Source of the DNA: Capsulimonadaceae bacterium
GTDB taxonomy: Bacteria > Armatimonadota > Armatimonadia > Armatimonadales > Capsulimonadaceae
Reading direction: 5' to 3'
DNA length: 64,000 nt
NCBI GenBank assembly: GCA_031292625.1
Contig: JARLGU010000051.1
Span: forward strand, 99,618 to 163,617
Of this stretch, positions 52,104 through 61,009 are shown in pieces (position 1 is the stretch's first letter; every line of letters starts with the position of its first letter). The notes below the pieces were generated by a model. That model was given only the letters and a program-made list of their open reading frames with translations, searched no databases and was not told the DNA's origin. The position numbers and the translations under genes were made by a program.

Positions 52104-52221
52104 TAGGAACGCTTTTGGGCCGCTGGGCCATTTTTCGAGCGCTTCGCCTATGGCTTGCCAACAGGCTGAGCGTTTAGCGGCTAAAGAAAAATGGCCAGCC
52201 CGGCCAGAAGGGCATCTTAAT
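52104..52221 (+). repeat. Family B intergenic repeat, copy 5 (full length)
   Basis: The clearest member. The left arm AGGAACGCTTTTGGGCCGCT continues GGGCCATTTTTC; the right arm GAAAAATGGCCAGCCCGGCC continues AGAAGGGCATCTTAAT. The arms pair over about 40 bp with a ~30-nt spacer. No coding sequence is present in 51874-52316; the segment 51874-52103 shows nothing else recognisable. Confidence 0.7.
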
Positions 52222-52298
52222 CCTCATCTTCTCTTACAAAGCGAAAGTCCTAATAGCGCTTCATGAAAGGCGCTCCGGTATATCCGCCCGTCTACGCG

Positions 52299-52318
52299 AG
52301 CGGGGATTTTACCCCGCT
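52299..52318 (-). terminator. Hairpin at the end of the radical SAM gene
   Basis: AGCGGGG and CCCCGCT pair around a 6-nt loop overlapping the stop codon. There is no T-tract, so termination is only a possibility. Confidence 0.4.
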
Positions 52319-53939
52319 ATTGCGTTGCCAGCAACGGTCGCGGGGCGGTTGACATATAGTCGCCCGCGAGACCCTGGATCTCCAATTTTCTTCGTACGTC
52401 CAGCGCGCGAGCGGCCGCGGACGAACTTCTATTGCCTGTCTCGTCCTGCTCGTTGAGATCCAGGTTGCGCGGAAGCGGGGCGAGCGCGAAACCAAATGTC
52501 CGCATGCGCAGGTCGCCTAGATCGCGCGCGTTGTCGATGCGCAGCCGGCCGACGCCGCCAGACATTGGATGGATTTGCTTGGCGGCCCAGATACGATTAT
52601 AGACGACCGCGCCGATCATCTCGGCGGCTTCGCGGGCAGGACCGTCGTCGCGCGGCAGGTACGGAATCTGGGCGAGCGAGTGCTTCAACGTATAGAAGCG
52701 CCGGTAGCAGTCGAAGAGCGCTTGGCGGATTTCGCTCCGACTCAAATTCGGATGCCGCCACGTCAGGCATGTGGTATCGAAACGGTCCAGGTTGGGTTCG
52801 TCAATCAGGCCGCGTTCCAGGAAGTCGGCATACTGCTCCGTCCCAGGTATCGGACAGAGAACGTAAAACGACGCGTGAGCGGGAGAGAGTTCCTTGAGGA
52901 TTGCGACGTGCTCATCGATGGCGGCTTGCGTTTGTCCGGGAAATCCGATGATATTTGAGAAGTGGGACAGGATGCGGTTTTTGCGGCAAAGGTTGACGAT
53001 CTCCTCGTAGCGCTCCGGCCGGTTCTGCGGTTTATTCGCCGCGAGCAGGGTTTGCCGGTCGAACGATTCAGCGCCTACGAAAATCTGACGGCATCCCGCG
53101 CGCGCCATGAGAGCGACGAGCTCGTCTTGCTTGCCGACCTGCGTGTCGCACTGCGCGAAGAACCGCATCTCCAGCTTCTCGCGGATCATCTCGTGCATAA
53201 GCTCCGCGACCTGCGGATACTTGTTGAAGTTGTCCGACGTGAACATGATCATTCGGATGCCGGCCGCTTTTGCGGCTCGGAGCGTCTGCAGCGTCGTCGA
53301 TACCGGCTGGCTGCGGATGCGCCGGCCGGCAATTTTGATCACCGAGCAGAAGTTGCACGAAAACGGGCAGCCGCGAGCGGGATAAACGCCAAGCATCGGT
53401 ATGATGTATCGCTTCATGTCGCGCCGCGATGGAGCCTGCACGGAGGGAGGATCGAGCTCGGCCGCCCAGCGTTCGCCGTCGCCGTAAACTGGGCGAAGCT
53501 CTCCCGAAATCGCGTCGTCGAGCAGGTCGAGCAGGATGCTCTCCGCTTCCGCAAGCGCGAAAGAGATGCCGCGCCCTTGCACGGATGCCGTGTCGCACGT
53601 CATCACGTGCGGTCCTCCGATGCAGACCATGCAGCCGCCTTTTTCCGCAAGAGCAGCCAGGTCGAGCGCGCGGTGAAACTGGTGGCTTTGTACGCCAACG
53701 ATCAGCACGAGCGTTCTTTCGCCGGCCTGGGAGCGCAGTAGGGAAAGGTAGTCGAGCGAGGTGTGAACGTACTCGTCAACGGCCGCGACACGGAGTGCGA
53801 CTCCGCGATGGACCGCGGGGATCATGCTCTGAAAGTAGGGGACAGTGCTATTGGGCATAAAGCCTTTGCAATAGCGTTCGACGAAGCCATCAAGATCGTA
53901 CTTGCTTGGCTTGATAATAACCACGCTCATACTCTTCAT
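52317..53939 (-). CDS. B12-binding-type radical SAM protein
   Basis: 540 residues. The N-terminal part (about 1-190) resembles the cobalamin-binding domain (VGVQSHQFHRALDLA, GGPHVMTCD) though without the DxHxxG cobalamin motif. The radical SAM core begins PARGCPFSCNFCSV (CxxxCxxC, about 200), with SDNFNKYPQV, VGAESFD and GFPGQT. It resembles the BchE/hopanoid-modification superfamily; chemistry and substrate are unknown. ATG 53939 follows GGAG at 9 bases. The upstream region has an elaborate palindromic array, so expression looks tightly regulated. No neighbour suggests a pathway. Confidence 0.87.
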   Translation of the reverse strand: MKSMSVVIIKPSKYDLDGFVERYCKGFMPNSTVPYFQSMIPAVHRGVALRVAAVDEYVHTSLDYLSLLRSQAGERTLVLIVGVQSHQFHRALDLAALAEKGGCMVCIGGPHVMTCDTASVQGRGISFALAEAESILLDLLDDAISGELRPVYGDGERWAAELDPPSVQAPSRRDMKRYIIPMLGVYPARGCPFSCNFCSVIKIAGRRIRSQPVSTTLQTLRAAKAAGIRMIMFTSDNFNKYPQVAELMHEMIREKLEMRFFAQCDTQVGKQDELVALMARAGCRQIFVGAESFDRQTLLAANKPQNRPERYEEIVNLCRKNRILSHFSNIIGFPGQTQAAIDEHVAILKELSPAHASFYVLCPIPGTEQYADFLERGLIDEPNLDRFDTTCLTWRHPNLSRSEIRQALFDCYRRFYTLKHSLAQIPYLPRDDGPAREAAEMIGAVVYNRIWAAKQIHPMSGGVGRLRIDNARDLGDLRMRTFGFALAPLPRNLDLNEQDETGNRSSSAAARALDVRRKLEIQGLAGDYMSTAPRPLLATQ

Positions 53940-53954
53940 ACCGCTTGGCTCCTT

Positions 53955-54012
53955 ATATGTGGTTGTTAGTACTTAGTGTTTTTGTACACTAATTAGTGTG
54001 TATACCACATAT
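53955..54012 (-). promoter_or_regulatory. Palindromic operator array upstream of the radical SAM gene
   Basis: ATATGTGGT (53955-53963) and ACCACATAT (54004-54012) are exact inverse copies enclosing a perfect 14-bp palindrome ACACTAATTAGTGT (53986-53999). A third half site TTAGTGT lies at 53973-53979, and ATGTGGTT recurs near 54028. The block is AT-rich against the surrounding GC-rich DNA. The rest of 53940-54168 has no gene. Confidence 0.65.
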
Positions 54013-54168
54013 GAGGTAAAGATATACATGTGGTTATAGTCTGTTAGATAAAAATGTTCATGCATGGGAAAGCTCGTCATTGTGTGCGGCAGCGGACGGA
54101 GAGAGCATGAAGCGGCGCGGAGGGTTGCCCGTGCCGGGGTGAGCAGTCGACTCTGGCGTAGGGACGCG

Positions 54169-56838
54169 CTAGGCGGCGATCGGGAGCGGCGGTTCGTAGC
54201 CCACGTCGTCGATCATACGCAGGAAGGCTTCGACGACGGCGGGGTCAAAGTGGGTGCCCGAGAGCTTCTGGATGTGTTCGCGGACGCGGTCGATCGGCCA
54301 GCCGGGGCGGTACGGCCGATCGGAACACAGGGCATCCCAAACGTCGATGATGGCGAACGCGCGGGCTGCCAGAGGGATCTCTTCGCCCTTAAGTCCTCGC
54401 GGATAACCGGTGCCGTCCCACTTCTCGTGATGCGCGTAGGGAATGTCCATCGCGGGTCCAAGGAATTCGATTGGATCGAGCATTTCGTAGGCGTAAACGG
54501 GATGTTTACGCATAATGACCCACTCATCGTCGGTCAGCGGACCGGGCTTAAGGAGGATCTGGTCGGGGATGCCCATCTTTCCGATGTCGTGCAGGAGGGC
54601 GCCGCGACGGACGTGGACGAGCTCTTCATCGCTGACGCCGAGTTCGGCTGCGAGGCGAATCGTCATCTGGGTCACGCGCTGGGAGTGCCCCTCGGTTTCC
54701 TTGTCGCGGAGGTCGAGCGCTCGTGACCAGCCTTCGATCGTTGCGTCGTATGCGACGCTCAGTTCGACATTGGAGTGTTGCAGTCCGGCAAGCAGGGTCG
54801 TGTTCTCGATCGCGATCGCGGCTTGGCCCGCTAACGCTTCGAGGAAGTCCGACCATTCGTGATCCGGCGTAAGTTCGCTCCGGTGGAACACCTCGAGTAC
54901 GCCTTTGACCTCGCCTCGCGTGATGAGCGGCACGGCGAAATAGGAGACAAATCCCTCTTCCTGGTAATGGGATGCCGGCTGTTGTTCCTTGCTTTCGTCC
55001 AGGCGCCGCATCGTAACGTTGCGTTGCGTTTGCACGGCTCGGCCGGCGAGGGTATCGCCGATGGACACGCTGGCATGATGCAGCGAGCGCGATCGGAATC
55101 CGCGAAACGCGGCGTACTTGAGACGCGGGGATCCGGCATCGCGCAGCAGGACGGCAGCGGCGTCGACTTTCAACTGGTCCTTGACCTCCTTGAGGAAGGC
55201 CTGGAGAATGATGGTCAAATCGTGGTTGGTGCTGATCGCCGAGTCGATTCTGCGGAGAGCTTCGATACGGTCGAGTCGATCCGCGAGATGTGCGTTCAAG
55301 CGGAATATCTCGATTTCCGAGCGCTTTCGGTCCGAGATGTCCTCGACCGTTCCTTCGTAGTATTTAACTTTATTGAATTCGTCCCGGACGACGCGCGTGT
55401 TTTCCGAGATCCATGTAATAGAGCCATCTTTTCGATAGACTTCGGATTCAAAGCCCAGGACGGAGCCCTTTTCCTCAATGAGGTGGCGGAACCATTGCCG
55501 GCGCTCGATACTTACGAAGACCTGCACGTCCGCATCCTTGACGATCTCCATAAGTTCTTCAGGCGAGTCGTAGCCGTAGATCCGGGCAAGGGCGGGGTTG
55601 GCGCCCAAGTAGCGACCGTCAGAACTGATCTGAAAGATTCCTTCGGCGGCGTTCTCGAAGATGCTCCGGTACTTTTCCTCGGCGAGAAGCAGGGCCGTCT
55701 GCGCGCGATCGATCTCGGCTATTTTTTCGTTGAGGGACCGGTTGGTTTTGCTGAGTTCGGCGGTTCGTTCCTCGACTCGCTTTTCGAGTTGCTCTTGCGC
55801 GGCGACAAGTTCGTCCGCGATCTTCATGCGCTCGGTGATTTCGTTCTCCAGAAGGGACTTCTGATGAAAGAACTCCATCACAAGGGCCGCGATCTGTCCG
55901 AACTCGGTTCCCGTGCGCGCCAGGCCGACGAGGCCGCGCGGATCTTCGGTCACCAGGCTGTTCGTAATGGCGCCGAGGGGCAAGCTGACCCAACGAATAA
56001 TTGCGATGAATGCCGTTAGCAAGACAACCAGCGAGAACGCGACGAAGAGCGATATCGAGCCTTCGTGGGAACTGCGCAAGAGCGAAAGAAAGGTAGACTC
56101 GTCCCTAAAGACCAGCCACGCGACCGGCCGTTGGGCCCAGTCATAGAGGCATTCACTGTACGAGTTCTTTGGAAGCGAGTCCGTCAAAGTGACGTTGCCG
56201 TTGGTTGAATAGGACAGGCTGTTAATATACACCGGCGAAAGAATGCGCGCGGCCAGCAGATATCCCGTTGCGCTTCCCGGAACCGGCGGACGCATTCGGA
56301 TGATGGCTCCGCTGATTTGGAGAATGTCGTTGCCGCGGCGAATGAAGAAGCGGACATGATGGCGTCTGGCGTCGATGGCATCGAATGCGCCGGCGGGCAA
56401 CACTAAGCGCTGGAGGCGCTGGGAGTGCGGTCTGGCGACTGCGTAGACCAGCGTGCGATCCTGCCCGAACACCCAGATGCCGTCAAGCTTCTGCGCGACA
56501 AGCTCTTCGTCGATGTTGATGTGCGCCCATACGGGGTCGGGCTGACTCAGGAACTGCGAGAAGCCGGCACGGTAGGCGCAGTCGGATGTAAAGGAGTCCA
56601 TCTCATCGCACTTGACCGAGAACAGCTTGTCAAAAGATGTCGCTTTCTCTTTGGAGGCGGATGATGTAAACGATGTGGCGTTCCGGAATTGAAGCTCTTC
56701 CCACGCCACCCAACCTATCAGGAAGGCGGTGCAAAGGGCCGTCAAGACGAGCATCAGGTGCCCGCGGATCAAGAATCTGGTTCGCTTATGCGCTCCTTGA
56801 GGAGCTTTATTATTGGATGCGGGATGAGCGCTTGGCAT
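54169..56838 (-). CDS. CHASE4-like/PAS/GAF/HD-GYP signalling protein
   Basis: 889 residues. Membrane helix (LMLVLTALCTAFLIGWVAW), a periplasmic CHASE4-like sensor (about 50-270), a second helix (SLFVAFSLVVLLTAFIAII), a HAMP-like segment and coiled coil (about 300-385), PAS/PAC (about 390-510), GAF (about 545-700) and HD-GYP (about 715-880). Catalytic residues are intact: HDIGK (750-754) and HHEKWDGTGYP (about 804-814), so it should hydrolyse cyclic di-GMP. No GGDEF domain is present. The start is ATG 56838 without a visible ribosome site. Domain limits are approximate. Confidence 0.92.
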   Translation of the reverse strand: MPSAHPASNNKAPQGAHKRTRFLIRGHLMLVLTALCTAFLIGWVAWEELQFRNATSFTSSASKEKATSFDKLFSVKCDEMDSFTSDCAYRAGFSQFLSQPDPVWAHINIDEELVAQKLDGIWVFGQDRTLVYAVARPHSQRLQRLVLPAGAFDAIDARRHHVRFFIRRGNDILQISGAIIRMRPPVPGSATGYLLAARILSPVYINSLSYSTNGNVTLTDSLPKNSYSECLYDWAQRPVAWLVFRDESTFLSLLRSSHEGSISLFVAFSLVVLLTAFIAIIRWVSLPLGAITNSLVTEDPRGLVGLARTGTEFGQIAALVMEFFHQKSLLENEITERMKIADELVAAQEQLEKRVEERTAELSKTNRSLNEKIAEIDRAQTALLLAEEKYRSIFENAAEGIFQISSDGRYLGANPALARIYGYDSPEELMEIVKDADVQVFVSIERRQWFRHLIEEKGSVLGFESEVYRKDGSITWISENTRVVRDEFNKVKYYEGTVEDISDRKRSEIEIFRLNAHLADRLDRIEALRRIDSAISTNHDLTIILQAFLKEVKDQLKVDAAAVLLRDAGSPRLKYAAFRGFRSRSLHHASVSIGDTLAGRAVQTQRNVTMRRLDESKEQQPASHYQEEGFVSYFAVPLITRGEVKGVLEVFHRSELTPDHEWSDFLEALAGQAAIAIENTTLLAGLQHSNVELSVAYDATIEGWSRALDLRDKETEGHSQRVTQMTIRLAAELGVSDEELVHVRRGALLHDIGKMGIPDQILLKPGPLTDDEWVIMRKHPVYAYEMLDPIEFLGPAMDIPYAHHEKWDGTGYPRGLKGEEIPLAARAFAIIDVWDALCSDRPYRPGWPIDRVREHIQKLSGTHFDPAVVEAFLRMIDDVGYEPPLPIAA

Positions 56839-56992
56839 AATAGACGCTGGCCCGAACCTGATTTGTTAAGTCGTTCATTCAGGTTCAAGGCTCTATAGAC
56901 CCCATAGATTATGGGCATTTCTATGCGTCGCATTTAGGCGTGTGGAACCCTGAATTGTCGTTTTTTTGTATGAACGCAATAATGCCGGGAAG

Positions 56993-58207
56993 TTATTGCG
57001 CCATTATGCCGCGAACACTGACTTCCCAAAGCCCCTTCTTGATTATGTCGACGGCAACCTTGGCCATTTCCTCGGGGGTCGTTGCAACGGGCTGTAGTTG
57101 AGCGTCCTGGTCGGTAAAGTTGAAGATCGGCTTTCCGCCGGCAAAGACGACCGATCCCGACGATCGCACCTGATACCCTTGCCCGCCCGCGCTCATCAGG
57201 TCGTCCATCGCGGCGGCGGCGCTCAGCGCTTCGGAGCGGTTCGACGGCGCGATTACGGCAATCGATCGCCTGCCGAAGCTCACGCGGATGCCCTGCTTTC
57301 CGTTCGTCGTTACGTCCGTAATTCGCGTGCGCATCGCGTTCGAGACTGTCCATAAGAGGGCAGGATCCGGCCGGTATCCGAGTTCGGTCAGCTCCCTGTT
57401 CGCGGCGGCGAGCCGGTCATCGGTCAGCGGGTGATCTTGCAGGAACCCGAGATCGATCGTTGGGCTGCGCTCCTCGACATCCTTGAGCCTTTGCAGGAGC
57501 ACGAGCATTCCCAGCGGATTGAAGCCGGCTTTCACCATGTAGATCATGCCCGTGTGGTCGGCGTCTTCCTCCGCGGCTTCGCTGAAATGGTTGTTCAGGC
57601 GGGCCAATTGGGCATATTGAGCTTCCGTTGCAAGACCGCCAATTGAATCGGCAGGCACCTTGGCAAGCACGGCGACAAGGATCCCGAGCGCCATCTGGGT
57701 GGTCATTGTGCGCTCTTCGTGGGTGAGCTGCGCGACATGGTGGTGAGCCGCGTGGGCAGTCTCGTGACCGAGCACCGCTGCGATTTCGTCGTCGGAAACG
57801 AGGAGCTTCAAGAGCCCGCTGTAAATGAAGACGGCGCCGCCCGGCAGCGAAAACGCATTGATGTCCGGCGCATCGATAACGCGCACGCGGTAGTCGAAGT
57901 TGTAGACCGTGTCGTTGCCAAAGCCTGCCGGAACCTTCTCCGTATCGGCGACGGCCTTAAGGCGCGCGAAGATTCCCTGTACGCGCGCGACGGTTGCTGG
58001 GTCGGTGACAATCTTCGCGGTCTTGAGAACCTGCGCTTCCGCTTCCTTGCCCATCTTGACCTCATCTTGCATATCGGCATGGACGGGCGGCGAGAGCGAC
58101 GCGCGATTGACGGCAAGGGGGACGCCGATGCCGAGAAGCAGGCCAATCCCGGCTGCGAGTAGTTTCGCCGGAGAGACTCTTGGAGAGAAGCTGATATGAA
58201 TGGGCAT
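56993..58207 (-). CDS. M48-family (BepA/HtpX-like) exported metalloprotease
   Basis: 404 residues with a signal or anchor segment (LLAAGIGLLLGIGVPLAV). The peptidase domain has the zinc motif HETAH (in VLGHETAHAAHHH) and a downstream third ligand in EAAEEDADHTG. NAFSLPGGAVFIYSGLL is a family block. Unlike BepA it lacks a TPR array; the C-terminal ~130 residues form a separate domain of unknown function. GAGG precedes the ATG by six bases. It probably degrades misfolded envelope proteins. A hairpin (CGCAATAA/TTATTGCG) overlaps the stop but has no T-tract. Confidence 0.91.
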   Translation of the reverse strand: MPIHISFSPRVSPAKLLAAGIGLLLGIGVPLAVNRASLSPPVHADMQDEVKMGKEAEAQVLKTAKIVTDPATVARVQGIFARLKAVADTEKVPAGFGNDTVYNFDYRVRVIDAPDINAFSLPGGAVFIYSGLLKLLVSDDEIAAVLGHETAHAAHHHVAQLTHEERTMTTQMALGILVAVLAKVPADSIGGLATEAQYAQLARLNNHFSEAAEEDADHTGMIYMVKAGFNPLGMLVLLQRLKDVEERSPTIDLGFLQDHPLTDDRLAAANRELTELGYRPDPALLWTVSNAMRTRITDVTTNGKQGIRVSFGRRSIAVIAPSNRSEALSAAAAMDDLMSAGGQGYQVRSSGSVVFAGGKPIFNFTDQDAQLQPVATTPEEMAKVAVDIIKKGLWEVSVRGIMAQ

Positions 58208-58399
58208 TAATGACCTCGTCGTTGCCTCATGCTCGGACTACGTCGCGCTGCTGGGCGACGCGCCTCTGTCTTGACTTTAGTATACGACCTGTGCGACCGG
58301 AAATAGTTTCAACAATGCGCCGAGTTGGCAAGCGCAAGCGAGGATACGTCGCTCGCGGGCGGCAGTCAGGCGGATTTGCCTGCTGAAAATTGTTTAAAA

Positions 58400-58434
58400 T
58401 TTACCCTGTTGGGGAAACAGGATCATGGTATAAT
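58400..58434 (+). promoter_or_regulatory. Metalloregulator-like operator and -10 of the dtxR-nramp operon
   Basis: TTTACCC (58400-58406), TGTT, GGGGAAA (58411-58417) form a near-perfect inverted repeat covering the expected -35, and TATAAT follows at 58429-58434. The size and A/T-flanked, G/C-centred form recall MntR/DtxR boxes. The adjacent regulator is the likely ligand. The rest of 58208-58399 shows nothing distinct. Confidence 0.65.
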
Positions 58435-58460
58435 AGAATTGTTGACCGGACTCAAGTTTT

Positions 58461-59192
58461 ATGATGACTGAACTCACAGCTAGATCTGAACCAGTGCAAA
58501 ATTACCTGAAGGCGATCTACGCCGTCATGGATGGCGAGCATGGGGCCTCCCAAATCGACATTGCGTCGCATGTTGGCGTCTCGCAGTCGGGCGTCAGCAA
58601 GATGCTGCGTCAGCTTGAGCGGCATGGTCTGATCACGTATTCGCCGTACCGGCCGGTTCATTTGACGGATCTTGGGCGGCGGGTTGCGCTTGAGATCATT
58701 CGACACCATCGCCTTTTGGAGTTGTACCTGATGCGAAGCTTAGGCTTCACGTGGGAGCAGGTTCACCAGGAGGCTGAGCGTCTCGAACATCACATCAGTG
58801 AGGAGTTCGAGGATTCTATCGATCGCATGTTGGGTTATCCCGAGTACGATCCTCACGGCGATCCGATTCCGACTCGCGACGGGCGGGTTCCTCCGGAAGT
58901 TCGGACGACGCTCGAATCGCAGGAGACCGGCACGCGGATGGTGATCCGTCGCGTCACCGATGGGGACGGCGACTTGCTTCGTTACTTAGGCGAGCGCGGA
59001 TTGCGCCCGGGGGTTGCGATCGCCCTGGTCGGTCGCGAGCCTTTCGGCGGGAGTCTGTTGGTGCAGGTGAACGATCTGGACATTCGGGTGAGTCCGGAAG
59101 CTGGAAAGCATATTTTTGTCGATTCGGTATTTTACGTTGGAAGCTCACCTGAGGCGGCAAGCGCGTTGTCCAGGGAGCAAGCGGAAAAATGA
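58461..59192 (+). CDS. DtxR/MntR-family metal-dependent regulator
   Basis: 243 residues: N-terminal winged helix (QIDIASHVGVSQSGVSKML), helical metal-binding/dimerisation domain (about 75-140, IRHHRLLELYLMRSLGFTW and the LEHHISEEFED block with His/Glu ligands) and a C-terminal FeoA/SH3-like domain (about 155-230). It is expected to bind Mn2+ or Fe2+ and repress the operon. Start ATG 58461 (or 58464) has poor ribosome pairing. The stop overlaps the transporter start (ATGA), so the two are translationally coupled. Confidence 0.92.
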   Translation: MMTELTARSEPVQNYLKAIYAVMDGEHGASQIDIASHVGVSQSGVSKMLRQLERHGLITYSPYRPVHLTDLGRRVALEIIRHHRLLELYLMRSLGFTWEQVHQEAERLEHHISEEFEDSIDRMLGYPEYDPHGDPIPTRDGRVPPEVRTTLESQETGTRMVIRRVTDGDGDLLRYLGERGLRPGVAIALVGREPFGGSLLVQVNDLDIRVSPEAGKHIFVDSVFYVGSSPEAASALSREQAEK

Positions 59193-60559
59193 GCACATCC
59201 GAGCTTGACAAGGGGGCGCAGGAGCAGGCTATATCGGGCGGCATCACGACGGAAGATCGCCGGCGCGCCCGTGATCGCTGGAACGTACGAAACGCGCGGG
59301 CTAAAGGGCGCGGTAGATCGTTGAATCTACTGTGGCTTCTGATCGGTCCAGGCATCCTGGTAATGCTTGGCGAGAATGATGGCCCGAGCATGATTTCGTA
59401 TGCTCAAACGGGCGCAACTTATGGTGTCGGATTCTTTATTCCGTTCATCCTATTCACGTTCGCGATGGCGTTTGTGGTCCAGGAGATGACGGTGCGGCTG
59501 GGGGCCGCGACCAAGCGTGGGCACGCGGAACTAATCTACGAGCGTTTCGGACGCTTTTGGGGCTTTTTCTCGTTGGCCGATTTGGTCTTCCTCAACTTCT
59601 TGACCTTGGTCACGGAGTTTATCGCCGTCCGCGCGGGGCTTGGGTTTTTCGGCGTGCCTCCTGCGCTTGCGGTGCTGGGGGCGTTCATGCTCATTGTCGG
59701 CGTTACGATGAGCCAGCGCTACTGGACATGGGAGCGGATCACGCTGGGGCTTGCCGTTTTCAATCTGGTCTTTGTGCCCGTTGCGATCATGGCGCATCCG
59801 GTTGGAACTCAGGTGGTTAGCGCGTTCTTGACGTTCGGGCCGCTCCCCGGAGGAGTGAACGCGGCGTTTGTCTTGCTGGTCATGTCGAATATCGGCGCAA
59901 CCGTCACGCCCTGGATGCTATTCTTCCAGCAAAGCGCCGTCGTCGACAAGGGGCTGACGACCGCCGATTTGCGGCAGGGGCGCATTGATACGGCTCTGGG
60001 GGCGGTATTCGCCGCGACGGCTGCGATCGCCACGATTCTTGCGACGGCGCCGTTGTTCAGTCATCATATTCAAGCTTCGAGCTTTCAAGGAGCCGAGTTC
60101 GCGCAAGCGTTGATCCCGTTTCTGGGGAAGACGGCGGCGAGCCTGTTCGCGCTGGGGATTTTTGAAGCCGGCATTGTGGCGGCGGCTACGATTTCGCTGT
60201 CCTCGGCGTACGCTTTTGGAGAGGTTACCGGACGGTCGCACAGTCTCAATAGCGGGTTGCGCGATGCCTGGCCGTTTTATGCGGTCGTTGCCGCGGCGGC
60301 GGGCATTGCAGCCGTGCTGGTCTTGATTCCGCACGCGCCGCTCGTGTTTATCGTGCTGATCGTGAACGTAATCGCGGTGCTGGCCATGCCGCCCGCCATT
60401 GTGTTCCTGATTTTATTGGTTAACGACCGGGAGATCATGGGGGAGTACGCCAACGGACGCTGGAGCAATTTCCTTGGCATCGGTGTTACGGTCATCCTGG
60501 TTCTTGCCGGTCTCATTTATGGGATCACGACCATCTTTCCGCATCTGCTAAAGCTCTGA
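59189..60559 (+). CDS. Nramp-superfamily divalent metal transporter, NRMT-like clade
   Basis: 456 residues with about eleven membrane helices and the LeuT-like Nramp fold. In helix 1 the canonical DPGN is replaced by GENDGPSM (61-68), and in helix 6 the usual MPH is replaced by ATVTPWM (237-243). Similar replacements are known in NRAMP-related Mg2+ transporters, which bind a more hydrated ion. Coupling to a DtxR/MntR-like regulator would otherwise suggest Mn2+, so the ion is uncertain. The cytosolic N terminus is long and basic (about 20-45). A small membrane protein follows in the same operon. Confidence 0.88.
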   Translation: MSTSELDKGAQEQAISGGITTEDRRRARDRWNVRNARAKGRGRSLNLLWLLIGPGILVMLGENDGPSMISYAQTGATYGVGFFIPFILFTFAMAFVVQEMTVRLGAATKRGHAELIYERFGRFWGFFSLADLVFLNFLTLVTEFIAVRAGLGFFGVPPALAVLGAFMLIVGVTMSQRYWTWERITLGLAVFNLVFVPVAIMAHPVGTQVVSAFLTFGPLPGGVNAAFVLLVMSNIGATVTPWMLFFQQSAVVDKGLTTADLRQGRIDTALGAVFAATAAIATILATAPLFSHHIQASSFQGAEFAQALIPFLGKTAASLFALGIFEAGIVAAATISLSSAYAFGEVTGRSHSLNSGLRDAWPFYAVVAAAAGIAAVLVLIPHAPLVFIVLIVNVIAVLAMPPAIVFLILLVNDREIMGEYANGRWSNFLGIGVTVILVLAGLIYGITTIFPHLLKL

Positions 60560-60578
60560 CATTAGGAAGAGGCTATCT

Positions 60579-60803
60579 ATGAAAAACAACAGACCATACG
60601 CTAACGAAATCAGCAACGACCAATCGGAGGCCTGGGTGCGTGAGGCCCTCGATCCGGATCAGCTCTCGAAGGCCAAGCAGCATCTCGGCCCGCTCGCGTT
60701 GACGGGCGTAACGGTTGCGCTTCTCTGGGGGTTGCGGGTCTATGTGGTATTGATGACTCTGATGATTGGGCTTCAAGTCTGCAACGCGTTTCACGGCGTG
60801 TGA
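60579..60803 (+). CDS. Small membrane protein downstream of the Nramp-like transporter
   Basis: 74 residues. A charged N-terminal half (DQSEAWVREALDPDQLSKAK) precedes a hydrophobic region long enough for one or two helices (ALTGVTVALLWGLRVYVVLMTLMIGLQ, quoted in part as LTGVTVALLWGLRVYVV). The start has AGGAAGAGG at good spacing and lies 19 bp after the transporter stop, so it is likely a real operon member. No family is recognised. An accessory role for the transporter is inference. Confidence 0.65.
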   Translation: MKNNRPYANEISNDQSEAWVREALDPDQLSKAKQHLGPLALTGVTVALLWGLRVYVVLMTLMIGLQVCNAFHGV

Positions 60804-60838
60804 TCAGTCACTGCCTCTCATCTACCGGTCCATTCAGG

Positions 60839-60861
60839 GGCTGCTAGAAACTCTAGCAGCC
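60839..60861 (+). terminator. Perfect 10-bp hairpin after the metal operon
   Basis: GGCTGCTAGA and TCTAGCAGCC pair around AAC. There is no T-tract, so it may be a weak terminator or a 3'-end stabiliser. Confidence 0.5.
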
Positions 60862-61009
60862 TAGCTCGCTTCGATTCACCTCCTCCCCCGAAATATTCCG
60901 GACAACGGATTCCGTTCATTCCGATTTCATACACGGCGGCTATACTATCGTTAAGTTGCTGAGCAACGCAATCGAGCGGAAATTGCTGGCCACTAAGGAT
61001 AACACGACT

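Noticed and set aside
54064..56019. Long plus-strand open frames opposite the HD-GYP gene
   Set aside because: They are antisense to a gene with full domain content; high-GC DNA gives long complementary frames.
56975..57000. CGCAATAA/TTATTGCG hairpin at the M48 stop as a terminator
   Set aside because: On the coding strand it is followed by A-rich rather than T-rich sequence.
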